Assembly: GCA_002327255.1 (NCBI GenBank) | Contig: DCUM01000200.1 | Coordinates: forward strand, 1-20,040 | Reading direction: 5' to 3' | Source: a bacterium UBA2214 | GTDB lineage: Bacteria > Zhuqueibacterota > Zhuqueibacteria > Residuimicrobiales > Residuimicrobiaceae | Length of the DNA: 20,040 nt | Shown here: positions 1 to 7,755 of the stretch, one piece after another | Position numbering within the stretch: the first letter of the stretch is position 1 | Layout: each line of letters begins with the position of its first letter | Position numbers and translations under genes: made by a program | The notes under the pieces: model-generated | Database searches by the model: none | What the model was told of the DNA's origin: nothing | What the model saw: only the letters and a program-made list of their open reading frames with translations

Positions 1-741
1 CTCTTTTACGGCGGCGTGACCAAAAAACTGGGCAGCTTTGCCATTGGCTTGTCCGTGACCTCCTTGTACATGGATCCCATGGAGATCACCACCGAATATG
101 CCAGCGAAGGAACCGGCGAGTTTTATGATGCCGGCGATTTGGCGGTCGGACTCTCCCTGGCGCGTTCGCTCACCGATCGTTTCACCTTCGGCATCACCGC
201 CAAATACGTGCGCGAATATATCTGGAATCAGGACGCCGCGCAGATCGCCTTTGACGTCGGTTCGGTCTATCGCACCGACTTTTACAATCTGCGTCTCGGC
301 ATGGTGGTGCGAAATTTCTCCGGCAAACTGCGTTTTTCCGGCCAGGATCTCGATCGGCGCATCGCCGAGGAAGAAGCGCGCAATCAGTATAAAAATCCGC
401 GCATCGAACGCCTCACCCCTGACTTTCGCCTGCCGCAGGTTTTCCAGATGGGCATCGCCATCGATCCCATCCATAGCGGCAGCGGCCGCCTGACCCTCTC
501 GGCGGATGTCGACGTCCCCAGCGACAACCGCGAACGGATTATCACCGCCGTGGAATATGCGTTTCAGGATCTGGCGTTTTTACGCGGTGCCTATCGCTTC
601 AACTACGACAGCGGCGACTGGACCTTCGGCGGCGGTCTCAACCTGGCCGTCACCGGATTGCAGGCACAGCTGGATTACTCCTATTCGACCCAGGGCGTGC
701 TGGGGGAAGTACATCGTTTTGGCTTGGGTTTGAAATTGTAG
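1..741 (+). CDS. PorV/PorQ-family outer-membrane beta-barrel protein (5' truncated)
   Basis: The reading frame is open from the first base, so the N-terminus, including any signal peptide, lies outside the window; about 246 residues are visible. The visible part has alternating aromatic/polar strands typical of an outer-membrane barrel. Examples are the segment around DLAVGLSLARSLTDRFTFG, then KYVREYIWNQDA, then a strand-like RLGMVVRNFSGKLRFSG. This pattern is familiar from PorV/PorQ-family proteins of FCB bacteria, which include the T9SS outer-membrane shuttle component PorV. The protein ends in GLGLKL, a plausible barrel-closing strand. A T9SS-cargo-like gene starts 89 bp downstream on the same strand, which suits a surface-secretion context. 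A specific role (PorV itself or a paralogue) cannot be decided from the sequence. The GTG at position 16 is internal and is not taken as a start. Confidence 0.75.
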   Translation, partial: LFYGGVTKKLGSFAIGLSVTSLYMDPMEITTEYASEGTGEFYDAGDLAVGLSLARSLTDRFTFGITAKYVREYIWNQDAAQIAFDVGSVYRTDFYNLRLGMVVRNFSGKLRFSGQDLDRRIAEEEARNQYKNPRIERLTPDFRLPQVFQMGIAIDPIHSGSGRLTLSADVDVPSDNRERIITAVEYAFQDLAFLRGAYRFNYDSGDWTFGGGLNLAVTGLQAQLDYSYSTQGVLGEVHRFGLGLKL

Positions 742-818
742 GCTGATCGCGAGAGGGTAAATCGACCAGGCGATCGCGCATGCGGTTACGAAAATCACCA
801 TAATCATCCCATTTTATC

Positions 819-825
819 AAGGAGG
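819..825 (+). promoter_or_regulatory. Shine-Dalgarno site of the propeller/T9SS gene
   Basis: AAGGAGG lies 5 bases before the ATG at 831. It fixes the start of the downstream secreted protein, which then opens directly with a signal peptide. Confidence 0.8.
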
Positions 826-830
826 TTGTC

Positions 831-2168
831 ATGAAAAAATTGTTAAACGTCACCATCCTGCTCCTGCTGATGACCGGACTCGCGTTCGCGCAGCTCAGTT
901 TCCAGCTCTTCAACTCGAGCAACAGCGGATTGCCGTACGAACGGGTCTACTGCATCGACTTTGACCGAAACGGCAATGTGTGGTTCGGAGGGTACAAAGG
1001 CGGCACCGGCATCGCCAATGTGTCGATGCTGGCTGCTGATTTGACGACCTGGAAGGTCTACGATCAGGCCGAGTTGGCGTTGCCCGAAGATCGCGTTTTT
1101 TACATGGCCGAAGACATCCATGGCAATATGTGGTTCTGCACCCACTATGGCTTGTCGGTGCTCTACGCCGACGGCACCGCCAAACTCATCGCTTTCACCA
1201 ACGACGCCTACACCCGCACCGTTCAAACGGACAAGGATGGCAAGGTCTATCTCAGCATACGCGTCGACGCCGACCGCACCCAATCGCGCACCTATGTCAG
1301 TGCGGATTCCTTCAAGACCATGGAAGAATGGGAGATGTCGCACATCGGTTTGCCGCTCTCCATGAGCGCGGCCAGGCCCGAAATCTATGATCTCAAATAC
1401 GACTCGAAGGGGCAGCAGTGGCTCTGCACCTACTTCGGCGTCACCTGCCAGAAGGCCGATGGCACCCGCAAAAGCATCCAGGGTGTTGAGGGCGCCTACA
1501 CCTATGCCATGACCATCGACAAGCGCGACCATGTCTGGGTGCCCGACAACGGGACTTCCGAATTGTACGAAATCCTCCCGGACGAGACGGTCATCAAGCA
1601 CAGCGCCGCCGATATCGCCCCGCTGAGCAGCAAGGTGCTCGATCTCGAGGCCGACCGCAACGGCCACGTCTGGTGCGCCACCAACGGCGCCGGCTTGCTG
1701 GAAATCAAGCCGGATGGCTCCTTCACGCAGTACACCAGCGAATCCACCGGCGGCGCCTTGCCGGAAAATGCGCTCACGCTGCTGGAGATCAAGGATGACG
1801 TGATCTGGGTCGCCACCGGCACCAAAGGCATCGTACGCATCACCGGCGCCATCACCGGCGTGGAAGGCAAGGAATCCCACCGGGTGGTGGAGCGCTTTGA
1901 ATTGTCGGCCAATTACCCCAATCCCTTCAATCCGGTCACCACGATTTCTTTTTCCCTGCCCAAACCGGCCGATATCACGCTCTCCATTTATGACATGACC
2001 GGGAAACTGGTGAAAAACATGGCGCAGGGCGCCTGCGGCGCCGGAACGCACACTGTGATCTGGGATGGCAAGGATCGCAACGGGGACGGCGTCTCCTCCG
2101 GCGTTTACCTCTACGCGCTGACAGCACAAGGCGCCACCGCCTATAAAAAGATGACGCTGCTCAAATAG
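831..2168 (+). CDS. Secreted two-component-regulator-type beta-propeller protein with T9SS type A sorting domain
   Basis: A 445-residue protein. Residues 1-20 form a signal peptide (Lys-Lys, hydrophobic LLLLMTGLAFA, then Gln). Residues about 30-340 hold propeller blades recognisable by repeated G-x-x-W-x-x-T/G strands, with key Trp at 51, 101, 197, 236, 281 and 326. They resemble the 'two-component regulator propeller' repeat, but no kinase or DNA-binding domain follows. Residues about 355-445 form a FlgD-like/T9SS type A sorting domain: NYPNPFNPVT at 361-370, then IYDMTGKLV, the WDGKDRNGDGVSSGVYLYAL core, and final Lys. Proteins of this build are normally exported by Sec, then by T9SS, and end up secreted or at the cell surface. 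The propeller probably binds a ligand or partner; none can be named. A strong ribosome-binding site fixes the ATG start. Confidence 0.85.
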   Translation: MKKLLNVTILLLLMTGLAFAQLSFQLFNSSNSGLPYERVYCIDFDRNGNVWFGGYKGGTGIANVSMLAADLTTWKVYDQAELALPEDRVFYMAEDIHGNMWFCTHYGLSVLYADGTAKLIAFTNDAYTRTVQTDKDGKVYLSIRVDADRTQSRTYVSADSFKTMEEWEMSHIGLPLSMSAARPEIYDLKYDSKGQQWLCTYFGVTCQKADGTRKSIQGVEGAYTYAMTIDKRDHVWVPDNGTSELYEILPDETVIKHSAADIAPLSSKVLDLEADRNGHVWCATNGAGLLEIKPDGSFTQYTSESTGGALPENALTLLEIKDDVIWVATGTKGIVRITGAITGVEGKESHRVVERFELSANYPNPFNPVTTISFSLPKPADITLSIYDMTGKLVKNMAQGACGAGTHTVIWDGKDRNGDGVSSGVYLYALTAQGATAYKKMTLLK

Positions 2169-2199
2169 GAAATTTTTCCGGAAGCTATCGGCTAAATGA

Positions 2200-2235
2200 C
2201 GGCTGTTTCGCAGATTCAGGGTCATGAAGCAGCCG
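2200..2235 (+). other. Stem-loop downstream of the propeller gene
   Basis: Bases 2200-2209 can pair with 2226-2235 in a 10-bp stem with one G-U pair and a 16-base loop. No T-run follows, so it is not a standard intrinsic terminator. It may protect the 3' end of the upstream message or belong to the nhaC leader. Confidence 0.35.
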
Positions 2236-2288
2236 GAAGTAACCTTGACAGTCTGTTTGAAAAACAATGCTGGTTACCACGTCGCAAA

Positions 2289-2318
2289 CCTCCGGCCTGC
2301 ACAACCGCGGGCCGGAGG
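2289..2318 (+). other. GC-rich stem-loop in the nhaC leader
   Basis: CCTCCGGCC at 2289-2297 pairs perfectly with GGCCGGAGG at 2310-2318. Pairing continues inward for three more pairs, one a G-U, leaving the short loop ACAACC. The stem ends 22 bases before the GTG start of nhaC, just upstream of its purine-rich ribosome-binding region (2327-2336). No T-run follows. It could be a factor-dependent end of the upstream unit or a leader structure affecting nhaC translation. Confidence 0.5.
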
Positions 2319-2340
2319 CGCGTGACGGAGAAGAGGTACC

Positions 2341-3744
2341 GTGCCCGAACACAAGAAACCCTCCCTCCTGCTCAGTCTGATGCCGCTGCTGATCATGGCG
2401 CTGTTATTGGGCGTCGGTTATGGGGTGTATAAAATCAGAGCCGAAGTCCTGCTCGTGGTTTCGGCCACCCTGGCCGGATTGCTGGCGCGCCTGCTCGGTT
2501 TCTCCTGGAAGGAACTGGAAACCGGCATCAGCGACACCATCCGTCAGGCCATGCCGGCCATGCTCATCGTCATCTGCGTCGGTCTGCTCATCGGCGCCTG
2601 GATCGCCGGCGGAACGATTCCGATGCTGGTCTTTTACGGGTTGAAGATCATCTCGCCCGGCTACTTTTTGCTCACATCCTGCCTCGTCTGCAGCATCGTC
2701 TCGGTGCTCACCGGCACCTCCTGGGGGACGGTGGGAACGATCGGCATCGCCTTCATGGGCATTGCCCAGGGATTGGGCGTTCCGCTGGCGCCCGCGGCAG
2801 GCGCCATCGTCGCCGGCGCCTATTTCGGCGATAAAGTATCGCCCTTGTCCGACACCACCAATCTCGCGGCCATCGCCTCCAGGGTGAACCTCTACGACCA
2901 TATTGCGCATCTGCTGTGGACCACCACCCCGGCCTATCTCATCGGACTGGTCATCTATTACTTTGTCGGCATGCAATACGGCGATCAGACGGTGCAGCAG
3001 GAGCAGGTGCAGCAAATTCTCGCCGCGCTGCAGGGACAATTCCACTTCAATCTCTTCCTGTTGATGCCGCCGCTCATCGTCCTCTTCTTCGCCGTGCGCA
3101 AGTTGCCGGTTATCCCGGGCATGCTGCTCTCCGCCGCCTTCGCCGCCTTCTCGGCGGTCGTGTTTCAGGGACAGTCAGCTGCCGCGGTGATGAATGTGCT
3201 CAGCAGCGGTTTCAAATCGCAGAGCGGGTATGCCGCCATCGACAACCTTCTCTCGCGCGGCGGCATGATGAGCATGATGGATGTCACCCTTATCGCCTTT
3301 TGTGCCTTTGCCTTTGCCGGGGTGGTGCAAAAAGCGGGCATGCTGCAGGTCATCCTCGATGCCCTGCTGAAAGTCGCCCGCACCACAGGCCAGCTCATCG
3401 CCAGCGTGGTGGCCAGCTCCGTGGCGGTGGCGTTGATGACCGGCAGTTCGTTTCTCTCGGTCATCATTCCCGGGGAACTCTTTTCACCGGCCTTCAAAAA
3501 ACGCAATCTGGCGGCCAAAAATTTGTCGCGCACCACCGAGGATTCCGGCATCGTCGTCGTCCCCTTGATTCCCTGGAGCATGGCCGGCGTCTATATGGCG
3601 GGCACCCTGGGCGTACCCGTGGTCGAATACGCGAAGTGGGCGTTCATGTGCTATCTGGGTATGGTCTTTGCGTTGATATACGGTTTCACCGGTTTCGCCA
3701 TCGCGGCGAAAAAACGCGACGATGAGACGCTGCCGGGGAGCTGA
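2341..3744 (+). CDS. nhaC: NhaC-family Na+/H+ antiporter
   Basis: A 467-residue polytopic inner-membrane protein starting at GTG, with GGAG at 2327-2330 and AGAGG at 2332-2336 upstream. Hydrophobic segments run through the whole length. Family hallmarks are GTSWGTVGTIG at about 125-135, GAYFGDKVSPLSDTTNLA at about 159-176, the TGSSFLSVIIPGELF segment near 363-378, and SGIVVVPLIPWSMAGVYMAGTLG near the C-terminus. NhaC-type antiporters exchange Na+ for H+ and serve pH and sodium homeostasis; close relatives handle other exchange pairs such as malate/lactate, so the exact substrate is inferred. The gene stands alone between two T9SS-cargo genes, with a structured leader. Its last 32 codons (3646-3741) are repeated in diverged form immediately downstream, in the same frame. 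Confidence 0.9.
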   Translation: MPEHKKPSLLLSLMPLLIMALLLGVGYGVYKIRAEVLLVVSATLAGLLARLLGFSWKELETGISDTIRQAMPAMLIVICVGLLIGAWIAGGTIPMLVFYGLKIISPGYFLLTSCLVCSIVSVLTGTSWGTVGTIGIAFMGIAQGLGVPLAPAAGAIVAGAYFGDKVSPLSDTTNLAAIASRVNLYDHIAHLLWTTTPAYLIGLVIYYFVGMQYGDQTVQQEQVQQILAALQGQFHFNLFLLMPPLIVLFFAVRKLPVIPGMLLSAAFAAFSAVVFQGQSAAAVMNVLSSGFKSQSGYAAIDNLLSRGGMMSMMDVTLIAFCAFAFAGVVQKAGMLQVILDALLKVARTTGQLIASVVASSVAVALMTGSSFLSVIIPGELFSPAFKKRNLAAKNLSRTTEDSGIVVVPLIPWSMAGVYMAGTLGVPVVEYAKWAFMCYLGMVFALIYGFTGFAIAAKKRDDETLPGS

Positions 3745-3759
3745 GAAAGAATAGGACGT

Positions 3760-3870
3760 ATGTGTTTTTTGGGCTTGCTCTTTGCCCTGCGGTACGGCTT
3801 TACAGGCATTGCCATCGCACCGGAAAAACATGAGGATGAGACGCTGCCGGGGAGCCGAGTTCTGACTTGA
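3760..3870 (+). pseudogene. Diverged partial copy of the nhaC 3' end
   Basis: From the ATG at 3760 this stretch aligns without gaps to nhaC codons 436-467 plus the stop. By hand count 75 of 99 bases match and 23 of 32 residues are identical (for example YGFTG, AIA, DETLPGS). The last 21 coding bases, 3835-3855, are identical to 3721-3741. The nhaC TGA is CGA here, so the frame runs on for VLT to a TGA at 3868. Ten of the 19 differing sense codons are synonymous, which suggests the two copies diverged while both were coding. The simplest reading is the remnant of a second, tandem nhaC paralogue that lost all but its tail. No ribosome-binding site is obvious, and a 36-residue peptide is unlikely to be functional. 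Confidence 0.75.
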
Positions 3871-4081
3871 ACGGCGACGCGGCCTGGGCGAAAGGCCGTC
3901 AAACCGCAAGCCTGGATAATTCATGCAACAGGAAGGTCGCAAAGAGCACGACGGAAAACAAGTGATGCCCGAATTCGGTGTTAACGCCTGAGGGCTCGAT
4001 CACGCCAGCACCCGCCGGATGGGCGACCTGGCAACACAATCGGGGTGCTCTTTACAAATTATCCTGATAAGAAAGAGCTGT
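3871..4081 (+). other. Non-coding gap before the S51 peptidase gene
   Basis: No convincing gene is present. Besides the hairpin at 3880-3898, AGCACCC at 4007-4013 can pair with GGGTGCT at 4043-4049, followed by CTTT, a weak terminator-like shape. The upstream ATG at 4019 lies within the loop of that structure, which argues against it as the start of the next gene. A purine-rich AAGAAAGAG near 4069-4077 is the likely ribosome-binding region for the ATG at 4082. Confidence 0.4.
3880..3898 (+). other. Short stem-loop after the nhaC remnant
   Basis: CGGCCT at 3880-3885 pairs with AGGCCG at 3893-3898 around a 7-base loop. No T-run follows. It may be a weak 3' end structure of the nhaC transcript. 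Confidence 0.3.
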
Positions 4082-6118
4082 ATGCATTTTTGCCGATTTC
4101 TTTTCCTTGGTTTGATGCTTGCCGGACAATTATCAGCACAGGGGTATCTCTGTGTCGTCGGCGGCGGCTCGGAGAATTACAACAACTGGTCGGATCTGCC
4201 CTATCGCTGGATGGTGGAAAAAGCCGGCAGAGGCCCGGCCCTGGTTCTGCATTACGACAGCGGCTCGGCCTGGCTGGAAAATTATTTCAAGAGTTTTGGC
4301 GCCGAATCCGCTGCCAGTTTGGTGATCGCCAATCGCGCCGCTGCCGACGATTCCGCCAATTATGCGAAAATTCGATCCGCCAAATTGCTCTTTTTGCGCG
4401 GTGGCGACCAGAGCCGTTATCATGTGGTCTGGAAGGGGACATTGACCGAGCGGGCCATCACGGAAGTCTATCAAGGCGGTGGCGTCGTCGGGGGAACCAG
4501 CGCCGGTCTGGCGGTAATGGGCGGCGTCGATTACAGCGCCCTGACGCCCCGGTCGGTGGTCTCCAGTTTCGCGTTGCTCAATCCCTTTCACCCTGACATC
4601 ACCCTGACCAATGATTTTCTGCCGTTGCTGCCGCAGGTGCTTTTCGACAGCCATTTCACCGCCAGAGGCAGGATCGGGAGATTGCTGGCCTTCGTCGGCC
4701 AGTGGAACGTCAGCCAGGATGCGGACCTCCTGGGAATCGGTGTGGACGAGCGCACCGCTTTTTGCATCGATCCCGATGGCGAAGGCACGGTTTTCGGCGC
4801 CGGAGCGGTCTTTGTGCTGCACGCCAATCCCGAATCAGAACTCTCCTGCAGCGCCAACAAGCCCCTGTTCTTCACGGAATGGACGCTGCACGCCTTGACC
4901 CAGGGCTTTCGCTATCAGGTGCAGACGCGACAGGTCAGCGGCATTCCTGCAAGCGCACAAATCACATCTCCCGCCGCCCCGCCCGCGATCGATGACCGGG
5001 CAACCCTGCTGCTGCACGGCGGCACCCTGCCTTCGCAAGCGCGTCAATCGCTTCAGGAGATGATTGCGGCCAGCGGCAATGGCCCCCTATTAATCATCGG
5101 CGGGGAAACCGGAGCGGATTTTCACGCCTACCTGACAAACAGCCTCGGCGCGCAAAACCTCGAGCTGCTGACGTTGTCCGCGGAAAATATTTTCTCCGGG
5201 GAGAGCGCGCATAAAATCCGCAGCGCCGCCTGTGCCATCGTGGCCGGTTTCTCAACGGGGCAGTGCAACGCGCTCCTGGCCCCGGTCAGTGAAGTGCAAA
5301 AGGCGCTCATCGACCGCTGCCACAGCCGGGAGGCGACCCTCCTCTTCTCCGGGCCCAGCATCAGTCTCCTTGGGAGTGTTTATCTCAAAAATCCCGACGC
5401 AGCTGGTGATGATCTGCAAAATGGCAGATTGCAGGCGTCTGCCGGCCTGGCGGTTTTACCGTCCCACAGCCTGATGCATCGAGGTTTTTACTATGACGAT
5501 TACATCGAGAACCGGGTGGGCGGCCTGTTCTGGCTGCTCTTCAGGAATCCGCATGGCCTGGGCTTGCATCTGGATGATCATTGTCAGATCAAAGTGGCAG
5601 AGAACAAACTGTTCGTACAAAGCGATCAACCCCTCATTCTCATCGACACGCAGAAGGTCTCGGTATACGACAGTTCCGGATATCGCTACCGCACCTATAA
5701 TCCGCCGCGGCAGACGGCGGCGTTCACGGGCGCGAGGCTCTACTGTCTGCCGGCCGACGACGAGGCCTGTTTTGATCTCGAAAAGCGCACCTGGAACCAG
5801 ACTTCCGCCGTACACCCGCAGCGCCGCAGCGGCGCCGAAAAGCCGGAACATTTTCGTCTGCGCATCTACCCCAATCCGGCCGTTGACGGCGTGCACCTGG
5901 TTTCACCCGGCGCCGGCGCTGACCCCGTCTCCGAGATCATGATCTGCAACCTGCGCGGGCAAACGCTCGCGCGGATTGGCGACCCCTTTCGCAACACGCC
6001 GCACCATGTCTGGGACGGCCGTCTGGCGCAAGGCGGCAGGGCGTCCAGCGGCGTCTATGTGCTGCTCTATAAAACCGGTGAGCACTATTACCGGGAGAAA
6101 TTTGTCCTCCTGCGCTGA
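4082..6118 (+). CDS. Secreted S51 (cyanophycinase-like) peptidase with tandem S51-like domains and T9SS tail
   Basis: A 678-residue protein counted from the ATG at 4082. That start is chosen because it opens directly with a signal peptide (residues 1-20, ending LAGQLSAQ); an in-frame ATG at 4019 would bury it. Residues about 21-250 are an S51 domain: VVGGGS at the N-terminus, LFLRGGDQ at 103-110, nucleophile Ser140 in GGTSAGLAVMG, catalytic His191 in FDSHFTARGR, and GIGVDERTA at 218-226. S51 enzymes are serine exopeptidases such as peptidase E and cyanophycinase, acting on Asp-containing or isoaspartyl peptides; the substrate here is unknown. Residues about 305-505 look like a second, degenerate copy (see findings). 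Residues about 591-678 are a T9SS type A sorting domain (IYPNPAVDG, then SSGVYVLLYKTG, final Arg). The mature enzyme is therefore probably secreted or surface bound. Confidence 0.82.
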   Translation: MHFCRFLFLGLMLAGQLSAQGYLCVVGGGSENYNNWSDLPYRWMVEKAGRGPALVLHYDSGSAWLENYFKSFGAESAASLVIANRAAADDSANYAKIRSAKLLFLRGGDQSRYHVVWKGTLTERAITEVYQGGGVVGGTSAGLAVMGGVDYSALTPRSVVSSFALLNPFHPDITLTNDFLPLLPQVLFDSHFTARGRIGRLLAFVGQWNVSQDADLLGIGVDERTAFCIDPDGEGTVFGAGAVFVLHANPESELSCSANKPLFFTEWTLHALTQGFRYQVQTRQVSGIPASAQITSPAAPPAIDDRATLLLHGGTLPSQARQSLQEMIAASGNGPLLIIGGETGADFHAYLTNSLGAQNLELLTLSAENIFSGESAHKIRSAACAIVAGFSTGQCNALLAPVSEVQKALIDRCHSREATLLFSGPSISLLGSVYLKNPDAAGDDLQNGRLQASAGLAVLPSHSLMHRGFYYDDYIENRVGGLFWLLFRNPHGLGLHLDDHCQIKVAENKLFVQSDQPLILIDTQKVSVYDSSGYRYRTYNPPRQTAAFTGARLYCLPADDEACFDLEKRTWNQTSAVHPQRRSGAEKPEHFRLRIYPNPAVDGVHLVSPGAGADPVSEIMICNLRGQTLARIGDPFRNTPHHVWDGRLAQGGRASSGVYVLLYKTGEHYYREKFVLLR

Positions 6119-6128
6119 GGAAAGTAAC

Positions 6129-6144
6129 CCGCTGCAAAAAGCGG
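6129..6144 (+). other. Short stem-loop after the S51 gene
   Basis: CCGCT at 6129-6133 pairs with AGCGG at 6140-6144 around a 6-base A-rich loop, 10 bases after the S51 stop. CCCC rather than T follows, so it is at best a weak terminator. Confidence 0.25.
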
Positions 6145-6411
6145 CCCCGTCATTCCTCCCCAATCTTTCAACAACGTCAGACGCTTCTGTGTGGATGCCG
6201 CAACAGACAGCGATGTATTCCTGCATTCCCATTAGAACGATTCTGCGCCGGCAGTCGCGCCCTCCAGCCGGCGGGTGTCAACCTGTTCAACGGCCTCCGG
6301 CCTGAACACCGGCTCGGCCTTTAAAATAGCATTCAAAACGAGCCTCATTTTCTCTGTGCATCGTCTTGACGAGCCATGGAATGGGGGTCCAATCGGAACA
6401 GCACCAGACGC
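6145..6411. other. Convergent intergenic region
   Basis: Between the two converging gene blocks no gene is supported. A 7-bp GC inverted repeat (CGCCGGC at 6246-6252, GCCGGCG at 6267-6273) and GGCC-rich motifs at about 6286-6321 can fold, but no T-run or known RNA is recognised. An AT-richer patch around 6321-6355 has no clear promoter. Confidence 0.3.
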
Positions 6412-6447
6412 AAAAAGGGCCTGTACACCATGGTGTACAAGCCCTTT
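6412..6447 (-). terminator. Intrinsic terminator of the tRNA-Pro transcript
   Basis: On the minus strand, AAAGGGC is followed by a perfect 18-base palindrome (TGTACACCATGGTGTACA) and GCCCTTT, with one mismatched pair between them, and then TT. The stem begins 7 bases after the encoded CCA of the tRNA. It is a textbook terminator for the leftward operon. On the plus strand the same stem is followed by TTTGAGATTTT, so it may also stop rightward transcription from the S51 gene. Confidence 0.85.
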
Positions 6448-6454
6448 GAGATTT

Positions 6455-6955
<501 letters not shown>

Positions 6956-6965
6956 TAATCAAGCA

Positions 6966-7733
6966 CTATTTTATGGGTTTGCCAATGCCTTGTCTCACCA
7001 GGACGGTGCCGTCCGAGCAAATATCGATGCCTCGCTGTATCAAGTTAAACATTTTTTCGTATTTCGCAAGGAGTTTTTGCGAAAACAGCCAGGGAAAATC
7101 GAATAAATAGACACCTGTCCGCTTCAAAGCGTAGCTGGCTTCAAGCGTTACTTGAGACCGGCCCATCACCACCCCGCCCTGATAACCGGCCGCCCTGCAG
7201 TCGGCAATGACGGCCGCATTGGTGTTGCCAAAGGGATAGGAGATGTACCGAACCGGCGCATGCAGCCATGCTTCCAACTCTTGTTTGGAGAGCACCAATT
7301 CCTCGCGCCGGCCCTGCGGCGACAGCCGCGTCAAATCGAAGTGGGAACAGGTGTGCGAACCGATCTCCCATCCTGCATCGTGCAAGGCCTGAATGCGGGT
7401 GACATCCATGTGGCGGAAGCGAATGTTGCCGAAATTGACATCCCAGTCATCCATTTTGCCCATGAAGTGGGTGACCACGAAAACGGTCGCGCGGATATCC
7501 AGTGCGCGCAGCACCGGCCAGGCATGGTCATACACCGAATCATAGCCATCATCAAAGGTCAAGGCGACCCGCTTTTCATCCCTGGATGGAGAGGCCAGAT
7601 AGGCTCCCAAAGTGACAAAGTGGTACCCTGCCGTCAGAGCGCGCTCGATCTGACGGCGGAACTGCGGCGGCTTGACCCGGGTGACGCTGAGATCGAAGCG
7701 CGGCTCCACCATATGATAGGCGAGAATCGGCAC
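6966..7733 (-). CDS. NodB-type polysaccharide deacetylase (carbohydrate esterase 4)
   Basis: A 255-residue protein with a GTG start and AGGAG at 7735-7739 in front. CE4 hallmarks are present: TFDDGYD at 59-65 (Asp61 likely catalytic base, Asp62 metal ligand), GSHTCSHFDLT at 125-135 (His127 and His131 metal ligands), and RYISYPFGN at 162-170. The family removes N- or O-acetyl groups from polysaccharides such as peptidoglycan or chitooligosaccharides, using a divalent metal. No signal peptide or membrane anchor is seen from this start, so the site of action is uncertain and the substrate unknown. It begins 22 bases after the M16 peptidase stop and is probably co-transcribed with pnp and the M16 gene. 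Confidence 0.87.
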   Translation of the reverse strand: MPILAYHMVEPRFDLSVTRVKPPQFRRQIERALTAGYHFVTLGAYLASPSRDEKRVALTFDDGYDSVYDHAWPVLRALDIRATVFVVTHFMGKMDDWDVNFGNIRFRHMDVTRIQALHDAGWEIGSHTCSHFDLTRLSPQGRREELVLSKQELEAWLHAPVRYISYPFGNTNAAVIADCRAAGYQGGVVMGRSQVTLEASYALKRTGVYLFDFPWLFSQKLLAKYEKMFNLIQRGIDICSDGTVLVRQGIGKPIK

Positions 7734-7755
7734 GACTCCTGTCCAGATAGAATCG

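Noticed and set aside
843..2267. Long open frame (474 codons) on the minus strand opposite the propeller gene
   Set aside because: Its composition is shadow-like (rich in Gly, Ala, Val, His, Asp), it has no recognisable domain, and the plus-strand gene has a signal peptide, ribosome-binding site and sorting domain.
2245..2275. TTGACA at 2245-2250 as a promoter -35 box for nhaC
   Set aside because: No acceptable -10 box lies 16-18 bases downstream, and FCB-group promoters often deviate from this consensus, so the match alone is not evidence.
4019..4081. N-terminal extension of the S51 protein from the ATG at 4019
   Set aside because: It would place 21 residues before a clear signal peptide, and the ATG lies in the loop of a possible stem; the ATG at 4082 starts the signal peptide directly.
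6412..6447. Palindrome as a transcription-factor operator (perfect TGTACACCATGGTGTACA)
   Set aside because: The flanking GGGC/GCCC arms, A-run and T-run together with its place right after the tRNA make an intrinsic terminator the better explanation.
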